DNA from: Acidobacteriota bacterium
Lineage (GTDB): Bacteria; Acidobacteriota; Terriglobia; Terriglobales; Acidobacteriaceae
Direction: 5' to 3'
Assembly (NCBI GenBank): GCA_021803035.1
Contig: JAJZME010000047.1
Span: forward strand, 56,694-120,693
Length of the DNA stretch: 64,000 nucleotides
In this document: positions 46,257 through 55,497 of the stretch, one piece after another
Position numbering within the stretch: position 1 is the first letter of the stretch
Layout: the number at the start of each line of letters is the position of its first letter
Position numbers and translations under genes: made by a program
Notes under the pieces: generated by a model
The model's database searches: none
What the model saw: only the letters and a program-made list of their open reading frames with translations
Told to the model about the DNA's origin: nothing

Positions 46257-48545
46257 ATGGATTTCGCTCACCGCACGGCTCGCCTCCACCGCCTTTTAGT
46301 CTCCCGCCTGGCTCTCTCAGCGGCGCTCCTCATAGCCGCCGCGCCGTTCGCCCATGCGCAAACCACTCATCTCTGGAAGCAGTCTGCCCTCGCCAATTTC
46401 GAAAACGGCAAGCCGGATGGCGTCTCCCTCACCAGCGATGGCCACCTGCGCGAAGGGCCGGGCCTGACTACGCTCCTGACCACCCCTTCCACCTTCGTGT
46501 GGTCGGTCGCCGTGGCCAAAGATGGCACCGCGTACCTCGGAACCCAGGGACCAGCCACCGTCCTGCGCCTGAGCCCCAGGCCCGGCGCCAAGCCCTTCAC
46601 GCTCTTCCAGACCACCGACCTGAGCGTGCAGGTGCTGCGCATCGGGCCGCACGGCTCCCTCTATGCCGCAACGCTGCCCAGTGGCAAGGTCTACAAGATC
46701 AACCCCCATGCCACAACCAAACAGGATGCCGCCACCGCCACCCTGGTCTTCGATCTCGCAAAGGTTCAGGACGCCGGAAAAAAGAACGCCCCCAAATCCA
46801 CCAGCAAGCCGCGCTACATCTGGGCCATGACCTTCGACCCCCAGGGCCGGCTCTACATCGCCACCGGCGACCCGGCCGCCATCTACCGCGTCAACCCCAA
46901 CAAACCCAATGCCAAGCCGGTGGAGTTCTTCAAAAGCAGCGATGCGCACATCCGTTCGCTGGCCTGGGACAATAACGGCGATCTGATCGCCGGCTCCGAC
47001 GGATCGGGCCTGATCTACCGCATCAATCCGCAGGGAAAAGGATATGTGCTCTATCAGGCTCCCAAGCGCGAGATCACCGCGCTGGCCGTGGCGTCTGACG
47101 GCGTAATCTACGCCGCCGGCGTGGGCCAGAAAGGCCAGAATCCCCTGCCGCCGCTGCCTGTGCAAAGCGCCGGCAGCGTCACCATCCAGATCGTGCAACC
47201 GGCAGCGGCCCAGTCCGTCAACCAGAGCGCCGCCCTGCCGCAGGGAACCCAGATCTACGCGCTGGCCCCGGGAAAAGCTCCGCATCTGCTCTGGGCCAAC
47301 CAGCACGACATCGTCTATGCCCTCGCCATGCGCCCCAATGGCCTGCTGGCACTCAGCGGCAATCGCGGCCGGATCTACCTCATCCACGCCGACGGCAGCT
47401 ACGCCGACATCGGGCATCTCGATGCCCAGCAGGGCCTCTGCCTCGCCGTCGAACCACAATCCAGCCCCCGCCACGGCCTGCTGATCGGCTCGGGCAACAC
47501 CGGCAAGCTGTTCCTGCTTGGAACCACCAAAACCCACCAGTACATTAGCGACGTCCTCGATGCCGGCGCGCTGGCCCGCTTCGGCAGAGTCGAGGTCCAG
47601 CCCGGCTCCTCCGGCTACCAGCTATTGACCCGCACCGGCAACATCGCCCAGCCCGAGCGCGGCTGGGCCGGCTGGCAGCAGCTCAAGGACGGCAACGTCA
47701 CTTCGCCTCCCGGCCGCTTCCTGCAATGGAAGGCCGTTCTCCAGCCCGGCGGCGTCATGGGCAGCGTCGGCGTCGACTACGTGCGCGTCCAATCCAACCC
47801 CGTGGTGGACAAGCTCGTCGTTGTGCCCGGCGCGCGGCTCAATCCGCAAATCGCCATGGCAGGCCCCCAGGCGGTCAGCCTCTCGTTTGACGCCCCGGGC
47901 CAGGGCGACGGCTCCGGCGATTCCGGCTCCGCGCCCTCAGCCATCAAGGATCGCACCGCCGTCACCGTCCGCTGGGCGGCCCACGATGCCGACGGCGACA
48001 AGCTCATCTATTCCCTCTACCTGCGCGGTGACGGCGAGTCCGCCTGGTGGCCGCTCAAGAAAGACCTCACCTACCAGGCCTACAGCTTCAACGCCACCCA
48101 GGTTCCCGACGGCGGCTATCAGGTCAAAGTGGTGGCCTCCGACGCGCCTTCCGAGCCGCCGGGCAAGGCCGTGACCGGATTCAAAATCAGCAAGCGCTTC
48201 ATCATCGACACCACCCCGCCCGCGATTACCAACCTGAACATCACCCAGGTGGCCTCGTCCTGCGCCCATGCGCCCTGCGCGCCCCAGGTGCGCGTTACCT
48301 TCGATGCCACCGACGGCACCTCGCCCATCGTCCGCGCCGATTTCTCGGTCGACGCGCGGCCCTGGCAGTTCATTGCGCCCGTCGGCGTGATCTCCGACTC
48401 CAAACAGGAACACTACGACTTCGTCGTGCCCGCGTCGGATCTCACGCCCCATGTCAACGAGCACCTCATCACCGTTCGCGCTTACGACCGGTACGATAAC
48501 GTGGGGCTGGCGAAATCGATCTTCCAAACCACCGAAGCGAAGTAA
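46257..48545 (+). CDS. secreted beta-propeller protein with C-terminal Ig-like domain
   Basis: 762 residues from ATG 46257; upstream frame rejected because a signal peptide (RLALSAALLIAAAPFAHA) follows this start. Repeated blade-like units (VAKDGTAYLGTQGPATVLRL, FDPQGRLYIATGDPAAIYRV, WDNNGDLIAGSDGSGLIYRI) indicate a propeller over residues about 60-440. The C-terminal region (about 560-760) has Ig-like features (VRWAAHDADGDKLIYSLYL, then DTTPPAITNLNI). It ends three bases before the permease gene, so they probably form an operon. Function unknown. Confidence 0.82.
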   Translation: MDFAHRTARLHRLLVSRLALSAALLIAAAPFAHAQTTHLWKQSALANFENGKPDGVSLTSDGHLREGPGLTTLLTTPSTFVWSVAVAKDGTAYLGTQGPATVLRLSPRPGAKPFTLFQTTDLSVQVLRIGPHGSLYAATLPSGKVYKINPHATTKQDAATATLVFDLAKVQDAGKKNAPKSTSKPRYIWAMTFDPQGRLYIATGDPAAIYRVNPNKPNAKPVEFFKSSDAHIRSLAWDNNGDLIAGSDGSGLIYRINPQGKGYVLYQAPKREITALAVASDGVIYAAGVGQKGQNPLPPLPVQSAGSVTIQIVQPAAAQSVNQSAALPQGTQIYALAPGKAPHLLWANQHDIVYALAMRPNGLLALSGNRGRIYLIHADGSYADIGHLDAQQGLCLAVEPQSSPRHGLLIGSGNTGKLFLLGTTKTHQYISDVLDAGALARFGRVEVQPGSSGYQLLTRTGNIAQPERGWAGWQQLKDGNVTSPPGRFLQWKAVLQPGGVMGSVGVDYVRVQSNPVVDKLVVVPGARLNPQIAMAGPQAVSLSFDAPGQGDGSGDSGSAPSAIKDRTAVTVRWAAHDADGDKLIYSLYLRGDGESAWWPLKKDLTYQAYSFNATQVPDGGYQVKVVASDAPSEPPGKAVTGFKISKRFIIDTTPPAITNLNITQVASSCAHAPCAPQVRVTFDATDGTSPIVRADFSVDARPWQFIAPVGVISDSKQEHYDFVVPASDLTPHVNEHLITVRAYDRYDNVGLAKSIFQTTEAK

Positions 48546-48548
48546 GCA

Positions 48549-49799
48549 ATGTGGTTCGAGCTTTATGTTGCGGCGCGCTATCTGAGGGCCAAACGGCGCC
48601 AGGCCGTGGTCGGCATCGTCACCGCCATCTCCGTCGCCGGAGTAGCCGGCGGAGTGGCCGCGCTCATCATTGCGCTGGCCATCACCGCCGGCATGACGCG
48701 CGACCTCCTCGGCAAGCTCGTGGAAACCAACGCCCAGGTGCAGCTCTTGTCCACCAACGGCATGGGCATTCGCAACTGGGAACCGCTCCTCGAGCGCCTC
48801 AGCAAGCTGCCCCATGTGGTCGCCGCCTCGCCCGCCCTGTGGGAGCAGGTCCTGGTCGCGCGCGGCGCCCGCGATGGCGGCGCGCTGGTTGAAGGCATCC
48901 TGCCCAACGACGAAATCAAGGTCAGCACGCTGCTCTCCCACGCCACGCCCGGCTCCGTCCAGGCCCTCCAGCCGCAGTCGGAAAAGGCCTCATCGCAATC
49001 CTCCGCGCTGCCTCCGATTGTGCTGGGCAGCGACCTCGCTGAAACCATCGGCGCCAGCGTCGGCGACTCCGTGATGCTCGTCAGCCCGCAAGGCGAGCTG
49101 ACCCCCTTCGGCATCATTCCCAAATACGTGCATTTCCGCCTGGCGGGAACCTATCACTCCGGCTTTTACCAGTACGACTCGGAGATGGGCCTCATCCGCC
49201 TCAAAGACTCGCAGCATCTCTTCGGTGAGCCCAACCTGATCACCGTCATCAACTTCAAGGTGGACGACGTGAACCGCGCGCCGGAGATCGCCCAGGAAAT
49301 CCAAAAGGCCGCCGGCAAGGGTTACATGACCACCAACTGGACCGACCAGAACCGCCAGCTCTTCCGCGCCCTCAAGCTGGAGCAGGTGGTCACCTTCATC
49401 GTGATCGGGCTCATCGTCCTCGTGGCCGCGCTCAACATCCTCATCGCTCTCACCATGATGGTGATGGAAAAAACGCGCGACATCGCCGTCATGATGAGCT
49501 TCGGCGTGCAACCCGGCCAGGTGCGGCGCATCTTTCTGATGCAGGGCTTCCTCATCAGCGTAGTGGGCACGGCGCTGGGCCTCGTCCTCGGCTATCTGGG
49601 CGCCTGGGCCGGCGGACATTACCACTTCATCCATCTCTCCGCCGCGGTCTACTCCATTGACACCCTGCCCTTCTACATCCGCCCCCGCGACGGCGTCATC
49701 GTCTCGGCCGTCTCCATCGGCATCTCGCTGCTGGCCACGCTTTACCCCTCGTCCGCCGCCGCGCGCATCCTCCCGGCTGAAGCGCTGCGATACGAATAA
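48549..49799 (+). CDS. LolC/LolE-type ABC transporter permease
   Basis: 416 residues. An N-terminal membrane helix (about 20-45) is followed by a MacB/LolC-like periplasmic domain and three C-terminal helices forming the FtsX domain (VVTFIVIGLIVLVAALNILIA, then IALTMMVMEKTRDIAVM). In the Lol system such permeases release lipoproteins from the inner membrane with LolD. No LolD-type ATPase gene is near. The preceding gene encodes a secreted propeller protein, which could be a partner. Confidence 0.87.
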   Translation: MWFELYVAARYLRAKRRQAVVGIVTAISVAGVAGGVAALIIALAITAGMTRDLLGKLVETNAQVQLLSTNGMGIRNWEPLLERLSKLPHVVAASPALWEQVLVARGARDGGALVEGILPNDEIKVSTLLSHATPGSVQALQPQSEKASSQSSALPPIVLGSDLAETIGASVGDSVMLVSPQGELTPFGIIPKYVHFRLAGTYHSGFYQYDSEMGLIRLKDSQHLFGEPNLITVINFKVDDVNRAPEIAQEIQKAAGKGYMTTNWTDQNRQLFRALKLEQVVTFIVIGLIVLVAALNILIALTMMVMEKTRDIAVMMSFGVQPGQVRRIFLMQGFLISVVGTALGLVLGYLGAWAGGHYHFIHLSAAVYSIDTLPFYIRPRDGVIVSAVSIGISLLATLYPSSAAARILPAEALRYE

Positions 49800-49889
49800 T
49801 CAGCCGCCCCCGCAGCCAACGCACAAGCGCGCCATCAACACCACTCCATCGCCGTGCGGCTTTCAGATTCAAACAGGGAAATAAGACGC

Positions 49890-50243
49890 TCAGGCTACGC
49901 GTGCATGAAGCAACGAGCGGATGCGCTCGGCCAGCGTGGGCATTTCAGGACACGCGCAGTAAACCTGCCGGTTGAGCGCCATCAATAACTGCACCGCCTC
50001 CACGCGCCCATCGCGCAGCCAGGCCGCTCCGCCTTCGTGCACACATTCGTCAGTCAGGTACTCGATGGCATGGCCCAGAATCTCCAGAGCACGCCCCGAC
50101 GCTGGATCGATGCGCCGCCGCGTCGAACGCTCAACAGCCGAAGCAGCTTCCGGCCCCAGGGCCGTCACCGGAAAAACCGTGCTCGTCGACGCCGCCATAA
50201 CTGGTTGCCCCCAACCATCCGTTTCGTCATTTTCAGCGCTCAC
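49890..50243 (-). CDS. protein of unknown function
   Basis: 117 residues from GTG 50243, or 102 from ATG 50198 (MAASTSTVF). Mostly helical, soluble, with a conserved-looking core (RALEILGHAIEYLTDECVHEG, then AVQLLMALNRQVYCACPEMP). No family is recognised. The upstream region carries a perfect Crp-like box exactly at a class II activator position, so its expression may depend on a Crp-family protein. Confidence 0.6.
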   Translation of the reverse strand: MSAENDETDGWGQPVMAASTSTVFPVTALGPEAASAVERSTRRRIDPASGRALEILGHAIEYLTDECVHEGGAAWLRDGRVEAVQLLMALNRQVYCACPEMPTLAERIRSLLHARVA

Positions 50244-50296
50244 ATGAGTACTCGCAACAAATGACGAAGGTACCGTCCCAACAACGAATTACGCCC

Positions 50297-50302
50297 ATTA
50301 TT
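50297..50302 (-). promoter_or_regulatory. candidate -10 of the Crp-controlled promoter
   Basis: AATAAT on the minus strand predicts a start near 50290, 47 bases before GTG 50243. The Crp-like box centre (50331.5) is then at -41.5. Confidence 0.4.
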
Positions 50303-50323
50303 GACCGCATGTGTAAGATTCTT

Positions 50324-50339
50324 TGTGACAGAGGTCACA
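50324..50339. promoter_or_regulatory. perfect Crp-like binding box
   Basis: TGTGA-N6-TCACA, exact consensus, extended to TTGTGAC-AGAG-GTCACAA (50323-50340). It lies between a minus-strand gene of unknown function and the MATE gene. The rest of the gap (50341-50605) shows no ORF or clear promoter. Confidence 0.65.
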
Positions 50340-50605
50340 AGATATCCTGCGCCATTCCCGCTTTGGTTACATCGCGGCCTTCATAGGCCTTTATCGGCAG
50401 CAAAACTGCTTCCTTGAGACTGGGCGCCCCAAAAATCAGCAAAATTCTCCTTTCCTGACTGAATCCGCATCCCGCCACGCCAGAGCCTGCCGTCCCTGGC
50501 CGTTCCCTCCACCCCGCACACCTCGGCTCCAGCGCCGCATCCCTTCGCTGTACGCCACTCTTTGCCTGCCCATCCGTCCCCCGCACCGCCGGTTACATTG
50601 AAGAG

Positions 50606-51973
50606 ATGAACCGAAAGCCTGTGGACTGGAGCCGCGAACTGCGCGCCATGATTGCGCTCGCCGTCCCCGTCGTCCTCAGCGAACTGGGCTGGATGGCCCA
50701 GGGCATCGTCGACACCATCATGGTGGGCCGTCTCGGTCCGGCGTCCATCGGCGCCGTGGCGCTGGGCAACGCCGTCTACTACACGCCTTCCCTCTTCGGC
50801 GTCGGCCTGCTCCTCGGCCTCGACACGCTCGTCTCCCAGGCCTACGGCCGCAGCGACCACGACGAATGCCACCGCTGGCTGGCGCAGGGCCTCTATCTCG
50901 CCGCTATCGCCACCATGCCTATCATGCTGCTGGTCTGGGCGGCCAGCTTCGGCCTCGTGCGCGTCGGCATCGCCCCGCAAGTGGCCGTCCCCGCCGCCGG
51001 CTATCTCCGCCTGTTGAATCTCGGCACCCTGCCCCTGCTCATCTACTCCGGCACGCGCCGCTACCTGCAGGCAGTGGGCGAAGTCCGCGTCGTCACCATC
51101 ACCTTCGTGGTCGCCAATCTGCTCAACTGGTTCGGCAACTGGGTGCTGATCTACGGCAAGCTCGGCTTTCCCGCCATGGGCGTCAACGGCTCGGCGCTCT
51201 CCACCGTCGCTTCGCGGCTGCTCATGGCCGCCATGCTTCTCGGCTTCGCCTGGCGCTACGAGCGCCGGCGCGGTCATCCGCTCTTCCGCCACTGGGCCGC
51301 GCCCCAGTTCGACCGCCTGCGCGGACTGATGCGCCTCGGCGCGCCCGCCGGCGGGCAGATCCTGCTCGAAGTCGGCGCCTGGAATCTGGCCACCGTCTCC
51401 GCCGGCTGGCTTACGCCCGTGGCCCTGGCCACGCACACCATCGCGCTCAACTACGCCAGCATGTCCTACATGGTCCCGCTGGGCATCGCGTCGGCCGCGG
51501 CCATCAGCGTAGGCCAGGCCCTGGGCGCGCGCAACCCCGCACGCGCCCGCCGCGCCGGTTGGCTGGCACTGGGCCTGGGCGTCAGCTTCATGCTCTGCGC
51601 CGCCCTCCTCTTCCTGCTCGCCCCCGATCCGCTCATCGCCCTCTACACCCGCGATCCGCGCGTAATGGCCGTCGGCCCCAAAATCCTCGCCATCGCCGCC
51701 GCCTTCCAAATCTTCGACGGCATCCAGACCGTCTCCACCGGCGCGCTCCGCGGTCTCGGCGAAACCCGCGTCCCCATGTTCGCCAACCTCGTCGGCTACT
51801 GGCTGCTGGGCCTGCCGCTGGGCCTCACCCTCTGCTTCTGGCTGCACTGGGGAATCTACGGCCTGTGGACCGGCCTCACACTGGCACTTATTGTGATCGC
51901 TGTCACACTTATTGCGCGCTGGAGAAGAGACTCCGCCAGCCAAATCATCGCCGCGCAAGCCACGGCCGATTGA
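50606..51973 (+). CDS. MATE family efflux transporter
   Basis: Inner-membrane antiporter expelling cationic drugs or metabolites using Na+ or H+. 455 residues with about 12 membrane helices in two homologous halves. The first half opens AVPVVLSELGWMAQGIVDTIMVGRLG and the second starts near residue 240 (LGAPAGGQILLEVGAWN). Substrate unknown. A Crp-like box lies 270 bases upstream but points more plausibly to the divergent gene. Confidence 0.93.
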   Translation: MNRKPVDWSRELRAMIALAVPVVLSELGWMAQGIVDTIMVGRLGPASIGAVALGNAVYYTPSLFGVGLLLGLDTLVSQAYGRSDHDECHRWLAQGLYLAAIATMPIMLLVWAASFGLVRVGIAPQVAVPAAGYLRLLNLGTLPLLIYSGTRRYLQAVGEVRVVTITFVVANLLNWFGNWVLIYGKLGFPAMGVNGSALSTVASRLLMAAMLLGFAWRYERRRGHPLFRHWAAPQFDRLRGLMRLGAPAGGQILLEVGAWNLATVSAGWLTPVALATHTIALNYASMSYMVPLGIASAAAISVGQALGARNPARARRAGWLALGLGVSFMLCAALLFLLAPDPLIALYTRDPRVMAVGPKILAIAAAFQIFDGIQTVSTGALRGLGETRVPMFANLVGYWLLGLPLGLTLCFWLHWGIYGLWTGLTLALIVIAVTLIARWRRDSASQIIAAQATAD

Positions 51974-52120
51974 GCCGTGGTACCCGCCATCGTCGCGAAA
52001 ACGCTGCGTTTACGCGTTACTTAGTGCCCGCAACATCCATCGTAATTGCGCTTCTAACTTGATTAATTTGGATTTAACTAAGTTACCTTGGCGCCGCAGA
52101 GTGGGACGCTGACACTGCCA

Positions 52121-52136
52121 GGTGACTATAATCACA
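52121..52136. promoter_or_regulatory. Crp-like box overlapping the korA -10 element
   Basis: GGTGA-CTATAA-TCACA, one base from the Crp consensus. The six-base spacer supplies most of a TATAAT at 52127-52132, so a bound protein would cover the -10. The -35 is poor. It lies 55 bases before ATG 52191. Repression is the simplest reading. Confidence 0.5.
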
Positions 52137-52190
52137 GTAGGGCACAAACACCTTGCGCCTAATGAATTTACCCGAAGGGAACCCCGCCAA

Positions 52191-54032
52191 ATGGCGACTG
52201 GAGATCTTGCCCTGGGTCAAGAACAGGGCGTTTTAAACGCGCGCCAAAAAGTAGTCAACGACTTCAGCATCATTGTTGCCACTGTGAACGGCTCAGGCTC
52301 TCAGTCAGCCAACAGCGTTCTCCTCAAAAGCATCTTCGGCATGGGCGTTCCGGTCAGCGGCAAGAACCTCTTTCCGTCCAACATCGCCGGGCTGCCCACC
52401 TGGTACACCATCCGCGCCAGCAAGGACGGCTACGTCGCCCGCAAGGATCAAACCGACATCCTTATCGCGATGAACCCCGAAACCGCGCGCGAGGATGTGC
52501 TGGCGCTGCCCAGTGGCGGCGTGGCCATCTACGAAGAAAACCTGAACCTCAAGCAGTACCGCGACGACGTCGTCTTCTACCCCGTGCCGTTCGACAAAAT
52601 CACCGCGGATGTCTGCCCCGAGGCCAAGCTGCGCAAGCTGGTCAAGAACATGGTCTACGTCGGTGCCGCCGCGCAACTGCTGCACATCGACCTGGCCTTG
52701 GTTGAACAGAGCGTGCAAAAGCAGTTCGCCAAGAAGCGCAAGGTCTTCGACCTCAACTTTGGCGCCGTCAAGGCCGGCTTTGATTACGCGGCCCAGCACT
52801 TCACCAAGCAGGATCCTTTCTTCGTCGAGCCCATGAACGAAACGGCCGGCAAGATCATCATCGATGGCAACGCCGCCTGTGCCATGGGTGCCGTCTTCGC
52901 CGGCGTCACCGTCGTCGCCTGGTATCCCATTACGCCCTCCACCTCGCTCATCGAATCCACCACCGAGATGCTCAAGGAAACCCGCCTCACGCCCGACGGC
53001 AAGGCCACCTTCGCCGTGGTCCAGGCCGAGGACGAGCTGGCCGCCATCGGCATGGTGCTTGGCGCGGGCTGGGCTGGCGCGCGCTCCATGACTTCTACCG
53101 CGGGCCCCGGCATCTCCCTCATGGCCGAATTCGCCGGCCTCGGCTACTTCGCCGAAATCCCCGGCGTCATCTTCGACGTGCAGCGCATGGGACCCTCCAC
53201 CGGCATGCCCACCCGCACCTCGCAGGGCGATCTGCTCTCCATCGCCTTCCTCTCCCACGGCGACACCAAACACGTCATGCTGCTGCCCAGCTCCGTCAAG
53301 GAGTGCTTCGATTTGGGCTATGCCGCCTTCGATCTCTCCGAGCGGCTGCAGACGCCCGTCTTCGTGCTCACCGATCTTGACCTCGGCATGAACAACTGGA
53401 TGTCCGATCCCTTCACCTATCCCGAAAAGCCGGAAGACCGCGGCAAGGTGCTCACGGCGGCGGACCTCAAGCGCCTGGGCGGCTTCGCCCGCTATCGCGA
53501 CGTCGACGGCGACGCCATCGGCTGGCGCACGCTGCCCGGTACCGACCACCCCAAGGCCGCCTACTTCACCCGCGGCTCAGGTCACAACGATGCCGCCGCC
53601 TACACGGAAAAGCCCGGCGAGTACCAGGCCATCATGGACCGGCTCGCGCGCAAGTTCGAAACCGCCCGCACTCTGGTTCCCAAGCCGGTAACGGTCAGGA
53701 ACGGCGCTTCGCACATCGGCTTCCTGGCCTACGGAACCACCGACTTCGCCATGCGCGAAAGCATGGACCAGATCCACAACGAATACGGCAAAACCGTGGA
53801 CTACATGCGCGTCCGTGCTTACCCGTTCACCAGCGAAGTGCACGAATTCGTGGCCAGCCACGAACGCATCTACCTGGTGGAACAGAATCGCGACGCGCAG
53901 TTGGCCTGCCTGCTCAAGCTCGATCTGCCCGCCGCCGAGACCACCAAGCTGCGCAGCATCCTGAACTACAACGGACTGCCCATCGACGCCCGCACCATCA
54001 CCACCGAATTTGCAACCAAGGAGGGCCTCTAA
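52191..54032 (+). CDS. korA: 2-oxoacid:acceptor oxidoreductase, fused gamma-alpha subunit
   Basis: Larger subunit of a 2-oxoglutarate (or similar):ferredoxin oxidoreductase. 613 residues from ATG 52191; the upstream GTG at 52122 lies inside the operator-like box. The N-terminal gamma-type domain (about 15-185) contains NGSGSQSANSVLLKSIF. The alpha/pyrimidine-binding domain follows (GNAACAMGAVFAGVTVVAWYPITPSTSL). It oxidatively decarboxylates a 2-oxoacid to its acyl-CoA, reducing ferredoxin. The 2-oxoglutarate preference is from subunit architecture and is not proven. Confidence 0.92.
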   Translation: MATGDLALGQEQGVLNARQKVVNDFSIIVATVNGSGSQSANSVLLKSIFGMGVPVSGKNLFPSNIAGLPTWYTIRASKDGYVARKDQTDILIAMNPETAREDVLALPSGGVAIYEENLNLKQYRDDVVFYPVPFDKITADVCPEAKLRKLVKNMVYVGAAAQLLHIDLALVEQSVQKQFAKKRKVFDLNFGAVKAGFDYAAQHFTKQDPFFVEPMNETAGKIIIDGNAACAMGAVFAGVTVVAWYPITPSTSLIESTTEMLKETRLTPDGKATFAVVQAEDELAAIGMVLGAGWAGARSMTSTAGPGISLMAEFAGLGYFAEIPGVIFDVQRMGPSTGMPTRTSQGDLLSIAFLSHGDTKHVMLLPSSVKECFDLGYAAFDLSERLQTPVFVLTDLDLGMNNWMSDPFTYPEKPEDRGKVLTAADLKRLGGFARYRDVDGDAIGWRTLPGTDHPKAAYFTRGSGHNDAAAYTEKPGEYQAIMDRLARKFETARTLVPKPVTVRNGASHIGFLAYGTTDFAMRESMDQIHNEYGKTVDYMRVRAYPFTSEVHEFVASHERIYLVEQNRDAQLACLLKLDLPAAETTKLRSILNYNGLPIDARTITTEFATKEGL

Positions 54033-54033
54033 T

Positions 54034-55083
54034 ATGGCGACCGCAACCACCAACGGGGCCAGCGGCCCCAAAGTCAATCGCATCGGTCTTCCCATCGTCG
54101 AGTATCGCGGTGGCAAGTCCACCCTCTGTGCCGGCTGCGGCCACAACGCCATCTCCGAGCGCATCATCGACGCCATGTTCGAGATGGGCGTGGCCCCTGA
54201 GCGCGTCATCAAGATGAGCGGCATCGGCTGCTCCTCCAAAAGCCCGGCGTACTTCATGAGCCGCTCGCACAGCTTCAACAGTGTGCACGGGCGCATGCCC
54301 TCGGTGACCAGTGGCGCCATGCTCGCCAACCATACGCTCACCGCGCTGGGCGTCTCCGGCGACGGCGACACCGCCTCCATCGGCATCGGCCAGTTCGTCC
54401 ACCTCATGCGCCGCAATCTGCCCATGATCTACATCATCGAAGACAACGGCGTCTACGGCCTGACCAAGGGCCAGTTCTCGGCCACCGCCGACCTCGGCTC
54501 CAAGCTCAAGACCGGCGTTGTCAATGACCTGCCCCCCATCGATACCTGCGCGCTGGCCATCCAGTTGGGCGCCACCTTCGTCGGCCGTTCCTTCTCCGGC
54601 GACAAAAAGCAGTTGCTCTCCATGCTCAAGGCCGCCATCGCGCACAAGGGCACGGTCATGCTCGACGTCATCAGCCCCTGCGTCACCTTCAACGATCACG
54701 AAGGCTCGACCAAGAGCTACAAGTTCACCAAGGAATACGACGAGCCCATCAACGAAGTCGGCTTCATCTCCAGCTTCGACGACATCACCGTGGACTACGA
54801 CTCCGGCCAGGTCTACGACGTGCAGATGCACGACGGATCCAGCCTGCGCCTGCGCAAGCTGCGCGAAGACTACGACCCCACCAACAAGGCCAACGCCGTA
54901 CGCACCCTCATGGAGTCGCACGCCAACAACGAAGTCCTCACCGGCGTCTTTTACATCGACACCAAGCAGCCCTCGTTCATCGATCTGCTCAACCTCGTGG
55001 ACGAGCCGCTGGCCACGCTCCCGCAGAGCGTCACCCGCCCGTCCAGGGCCGCTCTCGACGAGCTGATGGCCGGCCTGCAGTAA
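54034..55083 (+). CDS. korB: 2-oxoacid:ferredoxin oxidoreductase subunit beta
   Basis: Thiamine-diphosphate subunit, 349 residues. The TPP-binding motif includes CAGCGHNAISERI near residue 28 and GDGDTASIGIGQFVHLMRRN near residue 110. The EDNGVYGLTKGQFSAT block is typical of KorB. The ATG lies one base after the korA stop. A hairpin follows at 55106. Confidence 0.95.
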   Translation: MATATTNGASGPKVNRIGLPIVEYRGGKSTLCAGCGHNAISERIIDAMFEMGVAPERVIKMSGIGCSSKSPAYFMSRSHSFNSVHGRMPSVTSGAMLANHTLTALGVSGDGDTASIGIGQFVHLMRRNLPMIYIIEDNGVYGLTKGQFSATADLGSKLKTGVVNDLPPIDTCALAIQLGATFVGRSFSGDKKQLLSMLKAAIAHKGTVMLDVISPCVTFNDHEGSTKSYKFTKEYDEPINEVGFISSFDDITVDYDSGQVYDVQMHDGSSLRLRKLREDYDPTNKANAVRTLMESHANNEVLTGVFYIDTKQPSFIDLLNLVDEPLATLPQSVTRPSRAALDELMAGLQ

Positions 55084-55105
55084 CCCACACCGCTCTGCCA
55101 CAGGC

Positions 55106-55135
55106 ATCCCGGGGCCCGCTTTTGGGACCCGGGAT
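55106..55135. repeat. CCCGGG hairpin repeat, copy 1
   Basis: ATCCCGGG...CCCGGGAT with inner CCC/GGG pairs forms an 11-bp stem with one mismatch and a GCTTTT loop, 22 bases after the korB stop. Closely related hairpins occur at 56160 and 58226. No T-run follows. Confidence 0.7.
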
Positions 55136-55497
55136 CGGCCTCCAGCCCGAACTCACCAGCCGGATTGCCCGCTCAAAAATCCCGAGCGCATGTAGCGCCA
55201 AAACAAGGCATGCCCCGTTCTTGCTGCGCTTCTTGCGCAAAGGGCGGGATCACTTATAGCTCCCGTGCAAACGCGCTGCAAGCGGCAAGCCGCACCCATG
55301 CTTTTCCGGCCCATCCAATTACCGCCTACATGGGATTCACACACCTGCCGTGCGTGCGGCGCACAATCATGCCGCCCCGCGATCGCTGAACGGCCCTCAT
55401 TGCCTGAATCTTCCCCATCGCAAGAGCCATCGTCGCCGGTCAGCCGCTCGCTTGCACTCCGCTAGAATTCATTCCGGTACCGGATGCATGCCTCTCG
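55136..55497. other. intergenic region with a second hairpin repeat
   Basis: No convincing gene in 362 bases. It holds a GCCCCGTTC ... GGGCGGGATC element at about 55210-55251, which resembles one at 57862-57900. The remainder shows no feature. Confidence 0.45.
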
